Source: Chelatococcus sp. (lineage in GTDB: Bacteria > Pseudomonadota > Alphaproteobacteria > Rhizobiales > Beijerinckiaceae). From it: a stretch of 21,540 bases of DNA. Shown here piece by piece: positions 1 through 7,319 of this stretch. The DNA lies in assembly GCA_003248805.1 (NCBI GenBank), contig QFQY01000071.1, forward strand, positions 1 to 21,540, written 5' to 3'. Under the pieces are notes generated by a model. It was given only the letters and a program-made list of their open reading frames with translations. It did not search any database and had not been told where the DNA came from. Position 1 is the stretch's first letter; each line of letters starts with the position of its first letter. The translations under genes were made by a program, and so were the position numbers.

Positions 1-2
1 TG

Positions 3-638
3 GTGGCGCTGATGCAGGAGGACATCAAGAAGCTGATCGCCTACTCCTCGGTGGCGCATATGGGCTTCGTCACCATGGGCCTGTTCACGCTGACGCCGCA
101 GGGCGTGCAGGGCGCGATGTTCCAGATGATGAGCCACGGCCTCGTCTCGGGCGCGCTCTTCCTCTGCGTCGGTGTGGTCTATGACCGCATGCACACCCGC
201 GAGATCGCGGCCTATGGCGGCCTCGTGAACCGGATGCCGGCCTATGCGGTCATCTTCATGATCTTCACCATGGCCAATGTCGGGCTGCCCGGCACGGCCG
301 GCTTCGTCGGCGAGTTCCTGACGCTGCTCGGCGCCTTCCGCGCCAATCCCTGGGTCGCCTTCATCGCGACCTCCGGCGTCATCCTCTCGGCGGCCTATGC
401 GCTCTGGCTCTACCGCCGCGTCGTCTTCGGCGAACTGGTGAAGCCCGAGCTCAAGACCATCCAGGATCTCAATCCCCGCGAGTTCGTCATCCTCGTCCCG
501 CTCGTGCTGCTGACGATCTGGTACGGCATCCGCCCGGGCACGATCCTCGACGCCTTCGCGGCGCCGACCGAGGCTCTCCTCAAGAACTACCAGGCCGCAT
601 TGACCGTCGCGAAGACGGCGATGCTGGCCGCCCAGTAA
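3..638 (+). CDS. nuoM: NADH-quinone oxidoreductase subunit M, C-terminal part
   Basis: This is the 3' portion (about 211 codons) of the NuoM antiporter-like proton-pumping subunit of respiratory complex I in the cytoplasmic membrane; the gene begins upstream of the window. The visible frame opens mid-protein with QEDIKKLIAYSSVAHMGF, the conserved stretch before a broken transmembrane helix in NuoL/M/N-type proteins, followed by GLPGTAGFVGEF, another NuoM hallmark. Several hydrophobic helices follow and the protein ends at a TAA. The homologous block NIKRLLAYSSIANMGYALVG appears in the next gene, nuoN, as expected for these paralogous subunits. nuoN starts 13 bases after the stop, so the two are surely co-transcribed. 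The GTG at position 3 is an internal valine codon, not a start. Confidence 0.95.
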   Translation: MALMQEDIKKLIAYSSVAHMGFVTMGLFTLTPQGVQGAMFQMMSHGLVSGALFLCVGVVYDRMHTREIAAYGGLVNRMPAYAVIFMIFTMANVGLPGTAGFVGEFLTLLGAFRANPWVAFIATSGVILSAAYALWLYRRVVFGELVKPELKTIQDLNPREFVILVPLVLLTIWYGIRPGTILDAFAAPTEALLKNYQAALTVAKTAMLAAQ

Positions 639-651
639 GGTCCCGCGACTG

Positions 652-2079
652 ATGGCTCTGCCCGCTCTCGGCCCGGCGCTGCCGGAAATCGTTCTCGCCC
701 TCGGCGCCATCGCGATGGTGCTGGTCGGCGCCATTCGCGGCGAGCGCGCGACGCGCCTGCTGGAGGGCGCGGCGCTCGCGCTGCTCGCGCTGGCGCTCGT
801 CCTCGTCGTCACGGGGCATGGCCGGCAGGTCACCTTCAACGACGCCTTCATCGTGGACGGCTTCGCGCGCTTCATGAAGGTGCTGACGCTGCTCGGTGCC
901 GCCGCGACCATCCTGCTCTCGGCGCAGCCGCTGCGTCGCGAGGGTGCGATGCGCTTCGAGTTCCCGATCCTCGTCGTGCTCGCCACCGTCGGCATGATGA
1001 TGATGATCTCGGCCAACGACCTGATCAGCCTCTATGTCGGCCTGGAGCTGCAGTCGCTGGCGCTCTACGTCGTCGCCGCCTTCGACCGCGACAACGCGAA
1101 GTCGACGGAAGCGGGCCTGAAGTATTTCGTTCTCGGCGCGCTGTCCTCCGGCATGCTCCTCTACGGTGCGTCGCTGGTCTACGGCTTCACCGGAACGGTC
1201 ACCTTCGCCGGCATCGCCGAAGCGACCAAGGGCGGCCATGCCGGCGTCGGCCTGCTGTTCGGCATCGTCTTCATCGCCGCCGGCGTCGCCTTCAAGATCT
1301 CGGCCGTGCCGTTCCACATGTGGACGCCGGACGTCTACGAGGGCGCGCCCACCCCCGTCGCCGCCTTCTTCGCCTCCGCGCCCAAGATGGCCGCCATGGC
1401 GATGGTGATCCGCGTCTTCGTCGGCGCCTTCCCCGGCGCGCTCGGCGACTGGCGCCAGATCATCGTCTTCATCGCCATCGCCTCGATGGCGCTCGGCGCC
1501 TTCGCCGCGATCGGCCAGCGCAACATCAAGCGCCTGCTGGCCTACTCCTCCATCGCGAACATGGGCTACGCGCTCGTCGGCCTCGCGGCCGGCACGCCGG
1601 ACGGCGTCCGGGGCGTGATGATCTACATGGCGATCTATCTCGCCACGACCCTCGGCACCTTCGCCTGCGTGCTGATGATGCGCCGCGACGGCCAGGCGGT
1701 CGAGGACATCGGCGAGCTCGCCGGCCTGTCGCGCAGCAATCCCTGGATGGCCTTCGCGCTGGCGATGATGATGTTCTCCTTCGCCGGCATTCCGCCGCTG
1801 GCCGGCTTCTGGGGCAAGTTCTACGTCTTCCTCGCCGCCGTCGACGCCAAGCTCTACGGCCTCGCCGTGATCGGCGTCCTGACCAGCGTGGTCGGCGCCT
1901 ATTACTATCTGCGCCTGGTCAAGGTCATGTATTTCGACGAGCCCAAGCCCGGCTTCGAACCCGCAGATGCCGGCATCAAGGCGGTGCTGATCGTCTCGAC
2001 GGCCTTCGTCGTGCTGCTGTGGCTGGTGCCGGCGCCGCTGTTCAACTCGGCCGCGGCGGCCGCTAAGTCGCTGTTCTGA
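652..2079 (+). CDS. nuoN: NADH-quinone oxidoreductase subunit N
   Basis: Complete 475-residue NuoN, one of the three antiporter-like membrane subunits that couple NADH oxidation and quinone reduction to proton pumping. The protein is almost entirely hydrophobic (about 14 predicted membrane helices by eye) and carries the family blocks YVGLELQSLALYVVAA, KISAVPFHMWTPDVYEGAP, NIKRLLAYSSIANMGYALVG and GIPPLAGFWGKFYVF. Length matches the usual 475-485 residues. It is the last gene of the nuo operon, as in most alphaproteobacteria. A palindromic repeat lies just behind the stop and may stabilise or end the nuo transcript. Confidence 0.97.
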   Translation: MALPALGPALPEIVLALGAIAMVLVGAIRGERATRLLEGAALALLALALVLVVTGHGRQVTFNDAFIVDGFARFMKVLTLLGAAATILLSAQPLRREGAMRFEFPILVVLATVGMMMMISANDLISLYVGLELQSLALYVVAAFDRDNAKSTEAGLKYFVLGALSSGMLLYGASLVYGFTGTVTFAGIAEATKGGHAGVGLLFGIVFIAAGVAFKISAVPFHMWTPDVYEGAPTPVAAFFASAPKMAAMAMVIRVFVGAFPGALGDWRQIIVFIAIASMALGAFAAIGQRNIKRLLAYSSIANMGYALVGLAAGTPDGVRGVMIYMAIYLATTLGTFACVLMMRRDGQAVEDIGELAGLSRSNPWMAFALAMMMFSFAGIPPLAGFWGKFYVFLAAVDAKLYGLAVIGVLTSVVGAYYYLRLVKVMYFDEPKPGFEPADAGIKAVLIVSTAFVVLLWLVPAPLFNSAAAAAKSLF

Positions 2080-2092
2080 TTTGAAGGGCTCC

Positions 2093-2167
2093 GTCATGCT
2101 CGGGCGCGACCCGAGCATCTCCTCGACGAGATTCTCGGGTCGGCGCTTTGCGTCGCCCGAGAATGAC
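2093..2167. repeat. Dispersed palindromic repeat, type A copy 1
   Basis: The element begins GTCATGCTCGGG and ends CCCGAGAATGAC, so its ends can pair through GTCAT...ATGAC. It contains two inner hairpins: GCTCGGG-CGCGA-CCCGAGC, and GATTCTCGGG paired with CCCGAGAAT. A second copy with the same ends and inner hairpins lies at 8463-8554. Both sit between genes, here directly after nuoN. This is typical of REP-like intergenic palindromes in Hyphomicrobiales. Its right end provides an ATG (2163) that is in frame with birA. Confidence 0.8.
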
Positions 2168-2192
2168 GCCGTCCGCGACGACGGGGCCTGCC

Positions 2193-2951
2193 ATGCTCGC
2201 TGAGACCGCCCGCGCCGCCGGCTACCGGCTGATCGTCCGCGACGAGGTCGTCTCGACCATGGAGGAAGCGCGCCGCGCCCGCGTTCAGGGCGAGCCGGGG
2301 CGCCTCTGGATCGTGGCGCGCAGCCAGGGCGGCGGGCGAGGGCGGCACGGCCGGCCATGGACCTCGCCGCCGGGCAATCTCTACGCCAGCCTGCTGCTGA
2401 CAGATCCGTGCCCGGCGCCGCTGGCGCCCCAGCTCGGCTTCGTCGCGGGGCTGGCCGTGCATGACGCCGTGTCCCGCGTCCTGGGCCACGCCGCGCCCCG
2501 CATCGCCCTGAAATGGCCGAACGACCTGCTGATCGGCGGGGCCAAGACGGCCGGGCTGCTGCTCGAGGGCGAAATCCGGGGAGGCGCACTGGACGTCGTC
2601 ATCGGCATCGGCGTGAACATCGCCTCCTGTCCCTCGGACACGCCCTATCCGGCGACGTTCCTGAAGCACCACCGGCCGGAGACGAGCGTCGAGGCCGTGC
2701 TCGCGGGGCTCTCGGACGCCTGGGTGAAGCGCTTCGAGACCTGGTCGCGGCCGGGCGGGTTCGGGCCGACCCGCGAGGCCTGGCTGGAGCGCGCCGCCTT
2801 TCTCGGCGAGGTCATCACGCTGCGCCTGGCCGAGGGGCCGTTGTCCGGCCGTTTCGCAGGCCTGGACCCGAGCGGGCGCCTCGAGCTGGAGACCGATGCG
2901 GGCCGGCGGCTGGTCGACGCGGGAGACCTCTTTTTCGGCAGCCCTGCCTGA
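2193..2951 (+). CDS. birA: Biotin--[acetyl-CoA-carboxylase] ligase, short form
   Basis: Biotin-protein ligase, which activates biotin with ATP and transfers it to the lysine of carboxylase carrier domains. About 252 residues from the chosen start. Visible motifs are the biotinyl-adenylate loop GRGRHGRPW (about residues 48-56), KWPNDLL (107-113) and GAKTAGLLLEGE with the catalytic-site lysine near 118; a small C-terminal domain follows. There is no N-terminal helix-turn-helix, so this is a monofunctional class I enzyme and not a biotin operon repressor. In-frame alternatives are ATG 2163 and TTG 2148, but both lie inside the palindromic repeat, so ATG 2193 is preferred. None has a strong Shine-Dalgarno. 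Position between nuoN and rnj is usual in this order. Confidence 0.93.
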   Translation: MLAETARAAGYRLIVRDEVVSTMEEARRARVQGEPGRLWIVARSQGGGRGRHGRPWTSPPGNLYASLLLTDPCPAPLAPQLGFVAGLAVHDAVSRVLGHAAPRIALKWPNDLLIGGAKTAGLLLEGEIRGGALDVVIGIGVNIASCPSDTPYPATFLKHHRPETSVEAVLAGLSDAWVKRFETWSRPGGFGPTREAWLERAAFLGEVITLRLAEGPLSGRFAGLDPSGRLELETDAGRRLVDAGDLFFGSPA

Positions 2952-3051
2952 CCGCCGAGCGGTCTGGAAGCCGGCATGGCGAACATGCTAGGGCTGCGCT
3001 CTTCATTCGCGGCGTGCCACGGCCCGCCGCCTGCTCGTGACAGGATCGTCA

Positions 3052-4722
3052 GTGACCCGCTCGCAAGACCAACTCGTTTTCGTACCCCTCGGCGGCCTCG
3101 GCGAGATCGGCATGAACGCCGCACTCTACGGTTTCGGGCCGGAGGGGCGGCGGAAATGGCTTCTGGTCGATTGCGGCCTGTCCTTCGCCGGACCGGAGGT
3201 GCCGGGCGTCGACATCGTCCTGCCCGACCTTCGCTACATCGTCGAGGAACGGGCGAACCTGCTCGGCATCGTCATCACCCACGCGCATGAGGACCATATC
3301 GGCGCGCTCGCCGCGCTCTGGCCCTCGCTGCGCGCCCCGGTCTACTGCACGCGCTTTGCCGCCGGCCTGCTCGGCACGCGGCGTCTGGGCGAGCCCGGCG
3401 CGCCGAAGGTGCCGATCCATGTCGTGCCGCAGGGCGGGCGCTTGACGCTCGGTCCCTTCGACATCGAGTTCGTGCCGATGGCGCATTCGATCCCGGAATC
3501 GAACGCGCTCGCCATTCGCACGCCCGCCGGCCTCGTCGTCCACAGCGGCGACTGGAAGATCGACCCGACGCCGGGCGTCGGCCTGCCGACCGACGAGAAG
3601 CGCCTGCGCGAGCTCGGCGACGAAGGCGTCCTCGCGCTGATCTGCGATTCGACCAACGTGATGCGCGACGGCATCAGCCCGAGCGAGGCCGATGTCGCGG
3701 CCAAGCTCAGGGAACTCGTGGCCTCCGCGCCGGGCCGCGTCGCGGTCACCACCTTCGCTTCCAACGTCGCCCGCCTGCGCGCGGTCGCGGAGGCGGCGAG
3801 GGCGGCCGAGCGCGAGGTCGTGGTGGTGGGCCGCGCCATGGAGCGCGTCGTCGACGTGGCGCGCGAATGCGGCTATCTCGACGGCATTCCGGCCTTCCGC
3901 TCGGTCGACACCTATGGCTACCTGCCGCGCGACAAGGTCGTCACGCTGCTCACCGGCAGCCAGGGCGAGCCGCGCGCGGCGCTCTCGCGCATCGCTGCGG
4001 ACGATCATCCGGAGATCGCGCTCTCGGCCGGCGACCGCGTCATCTTCTCCTCCCGCACCATCCCGGGCAACGAGAAGGCGGTCGGCAACATCCTGAACGC
4101 GCTGGCGCGCGACGGCATCGAGATCATCACCGACCGCAACCATCTCGTCCACGTCTCCGGCCATCCGCGTCGCGAGGAGATGGCGCGCCTCTATGGCTGG
4201 CTGAGGCCCCAGATCGCGATCCCGGCCCATGGCGAGGACCTGCACCTCTCGGAGCATGCCGCCTTCGCGCGAGGGCTCGGCGTCAAGACGGTCCTGCGCG
4301 CCGGCAATGGCGACATCGTCGCGATCTCGCGGGACGGCGCCTCGAAGATCGACGAGGCGCCGCATGGCCGGCTCTACCAGGACGGCGAGCTGCTCGTCGG
4401 CGCGCAGGAGAAGACGATCCAGGAGCGCCGCCGGCTCTCCTTCGCGGGCATCGTCTCGGTCGCCGTGGCGGTCGACGAGAAGGGCGGCCTCGCCGGCGAG
4501 CCGGAGGTGGCGACGCTCGGCCTGCCGCCGCGCACGCGCGACGGCACGGATTTCGAGGAATATGTCGCCGATGCCCTCGCCGACCTGATCGACAACATTC
4601 CCAAGGCGCGTCGGCGAGACCCCGAAGCCCTGCGCAACGCGCTGGAGCGCGGCCTGCGCAGCGCGGTCAACGAGGAGTGGGGCAAGAAGCCGCTGGTGCA
4701 CGCGCTGGTGGTCGAGGTCTGA
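3052..4722 (+). CDS. rnj: Ribonuclease J
   Basis: Metallo-beta-lactamase/beta-CASP family ribonuclease with 5'-3' exo- and endonuclease activity in mRNA decay and rRNA maturation; cytoplasmic. From the chosen GTG the protein has 556 residues. It opens with VFVPLGGLGEIGMN, carries the zinc motif HAHEDHIG (about 77-84), then the downstream histidine/aspartate motifs AHSIPES and HSGDWKID, the beta-CASP block CDSTNV, and HVSGHPRREE near the end of the catalytic region, followed by a C-terminal dimerisation domain. GTG 3052 is chosen because AGGA lies six bases upstream; GTG 3037 in the same frame would add five residues. The gene follows birA after a 100-base gap. Confidence 0.96.
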   Translation: MTRSQDQLVFVPLGGLGEIGMNAALYGFGPEGRRKWLLVDCGLSFAGPEVPGVDIVLPDLRYIVEERANLLGIVITHAHEDHIGALAALWPSLRAPVYCTRFAAGLLGTRRLGEPGAPKVPIHVVPQGGRLTLGPFDIEFVPMAHSIPESNALAIRTPAGLVVHSGDWKIDPTPGVGLPTDEKRLRELGDEGVLALICDSTNVMRDGISPSEADVAAKLRELVASAPGRVAVTTFASNVARLRAVAEAARAAEREVVVVGRAMERVVDVARECGYLDGIPAFRSVDTYGYLPRDKVVTLLTGSQGEPRAALSRIAADDHPEIALSAGDRVIFSSRTIPGNEKAVGNILNALARDGIEIITDRNHLVHVSGHPRREEMARLYGWLRPQIAIPAHGEDLHLSEHAAFARGLGVKTVLRAGNGDIVAISRDGASKIDEAPHGRLYQDGELLVGAQEKTIQERRRLSFAGIVSVAVAVDEKGGLAGEPEVATLGLPPRTRDGTDFEEYVADALADLIDNIPKARRRDPEALRNALERGLRSAVNEEWGKKPLVHALVVEV

Positions 4723-4725
4723 GCC

Positions 4726-4784
4726 ATGGCGAAGGGCGAATGGCGGGCGCCCGCCGGGGGCGCTAGGCTTGCCGCATTCGCCAT
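4726..4784. repeat. Nested inverted repeat between rnj and mce
   Basis: Just behind the rnj stop, ATGGCGAA (4726-4733) is the reverse complement of TTCGCCAT (4777-4784). Inside lies a perfect 14-base GC palindrome, GGCGGGCGCCCGCC (4742-4755). No T-run follows on either strand, so it is not a classical intrinsic terminator. It may form a stem at the rnj 3' end or in the mce leader. Confidence 0.4.
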
Positions 4785-4802
4785 CGCTCGAGCGGAGCTG
4801 CC

Positions 4803-5206
<404 letters not shown>

Positions 5207-5207
<1 letters not shown>

Positions 5208-5605
5208 TGGCCGGGGCGCCGATCGCATTCCTGGGCCAGCCGGAGCCCGGCTCGGCGCGCCCGTTCAGCGCGGCGACCGTCGCGGGCGGGCTGGTCTTCG
5301 TCTCGGGCCATTCGGCGCCGCACGATCCCGCGCGCGGCATCCTGCGCGGCGACACGCCGGGCGAGCAGGTGCGCAACGCGCTGGGCCGGCTGGCGGAGAT
5401 ACTGGCCGAAGCCGGCAGCGGCCTCGACCGCATCGTCCAGGTGACGATGCTGATCTCCGATCCGGCGGACTACGACGCCTGCAACGCCGAATATGTGAGG
5501 CATTTTCCGAACGGCCTGCCGGCGCGGCACACCGCGCGCTTCGGCGTGCCGACGCAGGCGCGCGTCGCCTTCTCCTGCATCGCATTGGCTGGGGCGGGCG
5601 CGTGA
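5207..5605 (+). CDS. RidA/YjgF/YER057c/UK114 family protein
   Basis: A 132-residue protein of the RidA superfamily, whose best known members hydrolyse reactive enamine/imine intermediates. Family features are VAGGLVFVSGHSAP, a helix with EQVRNALGRLAEILAEAGSGLDRIVQVTM-type spacing, the DPADYDACNAEY block, and LPARHTARFGVP with R107 in the position of the substrate-carboxylate arginine of RidA. The N-terminus is somewhat atypical (no IGPYSQA-like segment), so the exact subfamily is unclear. ATG 5207 overlaps the mce stop by one base (TGATG), and the GTG one codon earlier is less likely. Its stop overlaps the next start as GTGA, so it is the middle gene of a coupled trio. Confidence 0.85.
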
Positions 5606-5832
5606 CGGTCGTCGGAGCGCTGGCGCTCTACTTCATCATCTGGTGGACGATGCTTTTCGCCGTCCTGCCCTTCGGAATCCGCAGCCAGGCGGAGGAGGGC
5701 GACGTCGTCCATGGCAGCGAGCCGGGCGCGCCCGCCTTTCCGGGGCTGTTCCGGAAGGCCATCGTCACCTCGATCCTGTCGGCGGTCGTGTTCGCCGTCA
5801 TCTGGTATGTCTGGCGGACCTACGATCTCTGA
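5602..5832 (+). CDS. DUF1467 family small membrane protein
   Basis: A 76-residue protein starting at GTG 5602, four bases overlapping the preceding stop (GTGA). Two hydrophobic segments are evident: residues about 4-24 (GALALYFIIWWTMLFAVLPF) and about 53-71 (AIVTSILSAVVFAVIWYVW). Between them is a short polar loop with GIRSQAEEGDVVHGSEPGAP, the signature of DUF1467 proteins. Function is unknown; location is presumably the inner membrane. In many Hyphomicrobiales a DUF1467 gene follows mce directly; here the RidA-like gene lies between them. Confidence 0.85.
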   Translation: MTVVGALALYFIIWWTMLFAVLPFGIRSQAEEGDVVHGSEPGAPAFPGLFRKAIVTSILSAVVFAVIWYVWRTYDL

Positions 5833-5978
5833 CGTATGGACAGGCTGAAATTCGGCCCGAAGGGGTGCCGTGAGCGCGGTATTCCGATGTCGGGGCTTGC
5901 GTCGGCCCCCACCGAGCGCGCAAAGGGAACCGTGGCCGGACAGCCCGGCCGAACACCCCTTTTGTGGCAGAGACGATC

Positions 5979-6281
5979 ATGAGCAGTGACAGCGACGACT
6001 ATGTCTATGACGAGGCGACCGGCGAATGGCGCCCGGCATCCGAGATCGCCGCTGCGAAGGCCGAGCTGGCGGTGGTGCGCGACGCGGCCGGAAACGCCCT
6101 TGCGGACGGCGATTCCGTGACGCTGATCAAGGACCTGAAGGTCAAGGGCGCCAACCAGACCCTGAAGCAGGGGACGGTCATCAGGACCATCCGCCTCACG
6201 GACAACCCCGAGGAGATCGATTGTCGCTACGAGGGGATCAAGGGCCTGGTGCTGCGCACCGAGTTCGTCCGCAAGCGCTGA
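5979..6281 (+). CDS. PhnA/YjdM-like protein lacking the zinc ribbon
   Basis: About 100 residues from ATG 5979. The C-terminal two thirds (residues 33-100) match the PhnA/YjdM SH3-like domain: VVRDAAGNALADGDSVTLIK, DLKVKGANQTLKQGT and EEIDCRYEGIKGLVLRTEFV. In classical family members an N-terminal zinc ribbon with two CxxC pairs precedes this. Here that part is reduced to DDYVYDEATGEWRPASEI, which keeps the tyrosine/tryptophan spacing but has no cysteine; the only cysteine is C82. Despite the family's old name, a role in phosphonate use is not established. GTG 5964 is an alternative start, but ATG 5979 has an upstream purine run at sensible distance. The gene stands alone, 146 bases behind DUF1467. 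Confidence 0.85.
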   Translation: MSSDSDDYVYDEATGEWRPASEIAAAKAELAVVRDAAGNALADGDSVTLIKDLKVKGANQTLKQGTVIRTIRLTDNPEEIDCRYEGIKGLVLRTEFVRKR

Positions 6282-6316
6282 GCCGGCGACCTGCGCTTCC
6301 GGGTTGTGAAAGCGGG

Positions 6317-6347
6317 CCGTCATTCCGGGTAAAGCCCGGGATGACGG
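6317..6347. repeat. Short palindromic repeat (type B-like core)
   Basis: A simple hairpin: CCGTCATTCCGGG (6317-6329) pairs with CCCGGGATGACGG (6335-6347) with one T-G wobble and a five-base loop. It has the same GTCATTCCGG/CCGGAATGAC-type ends as the larger repeats at 16707 and 19645. It lies 35 bases behind the PhnA-like stop. Confidence 0.7.
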
Positions 6348-6397
6348 CGTGTTTCCGTTTAAAATCAGCATGATCGAGGGGTGACGACGCTGCGCCC

Positions 6398-6427
6398 AAA
6401 GAAAAAGGCAAGGCCATCGCCTTGCCT
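6398..6427 (-). terminator. Intrinsic terminator for a minus-strand transcript
   Basis: AGGCAAGGC (6406-6414) and GCCTTGCCT (6419-6427) form a perfect nine-base-pair stem with a four-base loop. Read on the minus strand, the stem runs directly into TTTTTCTTT (bases 6406-6398), a textbook rho-independent terminator. On the plus strand the nearest T-run (TGTTTTTA) is about ten bases away, so termination of the PhnA-like transcript here would be weaker. No annotated-type gene ends here on the minus strand, which implies an unrecognised transcript coming from the right. Confidence 0.7.
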
Positions 6428-6429
6428 CC

Positions 6430-6597
6430 TTAGTCTGTTTTTACCGCAGTATCGGCACGCGTCTGTTTGCGCGCGACTCGGATACGTGGCGGGCGTTTGT
6501 CCTCCCGAGACCTGGTCCGCGGCGCTTCGTCTTGCAAAGCGTGCCCAGCGAGAAAATGTTTAGCGTACTGTGACGTACCTGTCATCAGTTTAGGCAC
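6430..6597 (-). CDS. Possible small basic protein of unknown function
   Basis: An open frame of 55 residues from GTG 6597 (AGGG six bases upstream), or 51 from ATG 6585, ending in TAA right before the terminator stem. The product is basic and hydrophilic, with RPPRIRVARKQTRADTAV near the C-terminus; no family is recognised. The frame stays open upstream to about 6700 but has no better start. Only about half of the third codon positions are G or C, unlike neighbouring genes, so coding is doubtful and this may simply be part of an RNA gene. Confidence 0.2.
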   Translation of the reverse strand: MPKLMTGTSQYAKHFLAGHALQDEAPRTRSREDKRPPRIRVARKQTRADTAVKTD

Positions 6598-6632
6598 GCA
6601 TCGCCCTAACTTTTTGCATAATTGTTCTCCCT

Positions 6633-6650
6633 TGCACTTGTGCAGTGCAG
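6633..6650. promoter_or_regulatory. TGC-rich palindromic motif, possible operator
   Basis: The bases TGCACTTGTGCA (6633-6644) form a perfect inverted repeat with a two-base centre and are followed at once by GTGCAGCA, giving repeated TGCA units over 18 bases. It sits in the divergent space between the putative minus-strand transcript and the plus-strand cyclophilin operon. TGC-rich palindromes are bound by PhaR-type regulators in alphaproteobacteria, but the assignment here is only a guess from appearance. Confidence 0.25.
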
Positions 6651-6722
6651 CAATAGACGATTCCGAGCCTGCCGGCGCCTTGTTCCCGCCAAAGGATAGG
6701 GCTAGCTAGCGGCGTCGTTAAC

Positions 6723-6741
6723 CCGCCGGAAAAGCCGGCGG
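6723..6741 (+). other. Hairpin in the cyclophilin operon leader
   Basis: CCGCCGG (6723-6729) pairs perfectly with CCGGCGG (6735-6741) around a five-base AAAAG loop. It ends one base before GAGGAG, the ribosome-binding site of the cyclophilin gene at 6754, so it could influence translation. No U-run follows, so it is not a terminator. Confidence 0.4.
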
Positions 6742-6753
6742 AGAGGAGCCTCC

Positions 6754-7302
6754 ATGCTGCGCAGCCCGCTCGCCGCCCTTGCCCTTCTCGCCTCGCTCGG
6801 CCTCGCCCAGGCGCAGACGCCGGCGCCCGATCCGACCAACACCCTCGTGCTGGAGACCAAGGACGGCCCGGTCACGATCCGCCTGCGGCCCGATCTCGCC
6901 CCCAAGCACGTCGCGCAGATCAAGGCGCTGACGAAGAAGGGCTTCTATGACGGCATCGTCTTCCATCGCGTGATCGATGGCTTCATGGCGCAGACCGGCG
7001 ATCCGACGGGCACCGGCACGGGCGGCTCCGACTTGCCGAACCTCCCCGCCGAGTTCACCCCGACGCCCTACAAGGTCGGCTCGGTCGGCATGGCGCGCTC
7101 GCAGTCGCCGAACTCGGCCAATTCGCAGTTCTTCATCTGCTATGAGGGCTGCGGCTCGCTGACCGGGCAGTACACGCTCTTCGGCGAGGTCGTCTCGGGC
7201 ATGGACGCGGTCCGCAAGATCAAGAAGGGCGCCCCCGGCAGCGGCCAGGTCTCCGGCCCGGACAAGATCATCCGGATGCGCCTGCAGTCCGACATCAAGT
7301 GA
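6754..7302 (+). CDS. Secreted cyclophilin-type peptidyl-prolyl isomerase
   Basis: A 182-residue cyclophilin with a Sec signal peptide: a short basic start, hydrophobic LAALALLASLGLA and an AQA cleavage motif near residue 20, so the mature enzyme is periplasmic. The cyclophilin core shows GFYDGIVFHRVIDGFMAQTG with the catalytic arginine R72, GTGTGG and NSANSQFFI. It should speed cis-trans isomerisation at proline bonds in exported proteins. GAGGAG six bases before ATG 6754 is a strong ribosome-binding site. The stop overlaps a possible GTG of the next frame, and a cytoplasmic paralogue follows at 7973; the three genes form one operon. Confidence 0.93.
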   Translation: MLRSPLAALALLASLGLAQAQTPAPDPTNTLVLETKDGPVTIRLRPDLAPKHVAQIKALTKKGFYDGIVFHRVIDGFMAQTGDPTGTGTGGSDLPNLPAEFTPTPYKVGSVGMARSQSPNSANSQFFICYEGCGSLTGQYTLFGEVVSGMDAVRKIKKGAPGSGQVSGPDKIIRMRLQSDIK

Positions 7303-7319
7303 GGCGGGAGGCCGGGGCC

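Larger units (their letters stand above)
6398..6660 (-). ncRNA. Candidate minus-strand small RNA or small mRNA
   Basis: Between the PhnA-like gene and the secreted cyclophilin, 6282-6753 has no confident protein gene. The part from about 6430 to 6660 is markedly poorer in G+C than its surroundings (47% over 6541-6640 by hand count) and ends, on the minus strand, at a strong terminator. I could not match it to tmRNA, 6S, SRP or RNase P RNA by their conserved cores. It contains small minus-strand reading frames: a nine-codon frame at 6619-6590 with a good ribosome-binding site (AAGGGAG seven bases before ATG), and a longer one at 6597-6430. The 5' end is unknown; the right boundary given is arbitrary and no convincing promoter was seen. 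Confidence 0.3.

Noticed and set aside
580..2589. A 669-codon minus-strand open frame
   Set aside because: Antisense to nuoN and part of birA; repetitive Asp/His/Arg-rich translation, no start context, no motifs.
3049..4701. A 550-codon minus-strand open frame
   Set aside because: Exactly mirrors rnj, which has all catalytic motifs; the translation has shadow-type composition.
6235..6417. A minus-strand frame starting at ATG 6417 with a perfect AAGGAGG seven bases upstream
   Set aside because: Its start lies in the loop of the terminator stem, and the frame runs through the palindromic repeat at 6317 and then antisense into the PhnA-like gene; termination is the simpler reading.
6467..6709. 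An 80-codon plus-strand frame in the long gap
   Set aside because: No ribosome-binding site, many cysteines and prolines without a pattern, codon use unlike neighbours, and it overlaps the better supported minus-strand signals.
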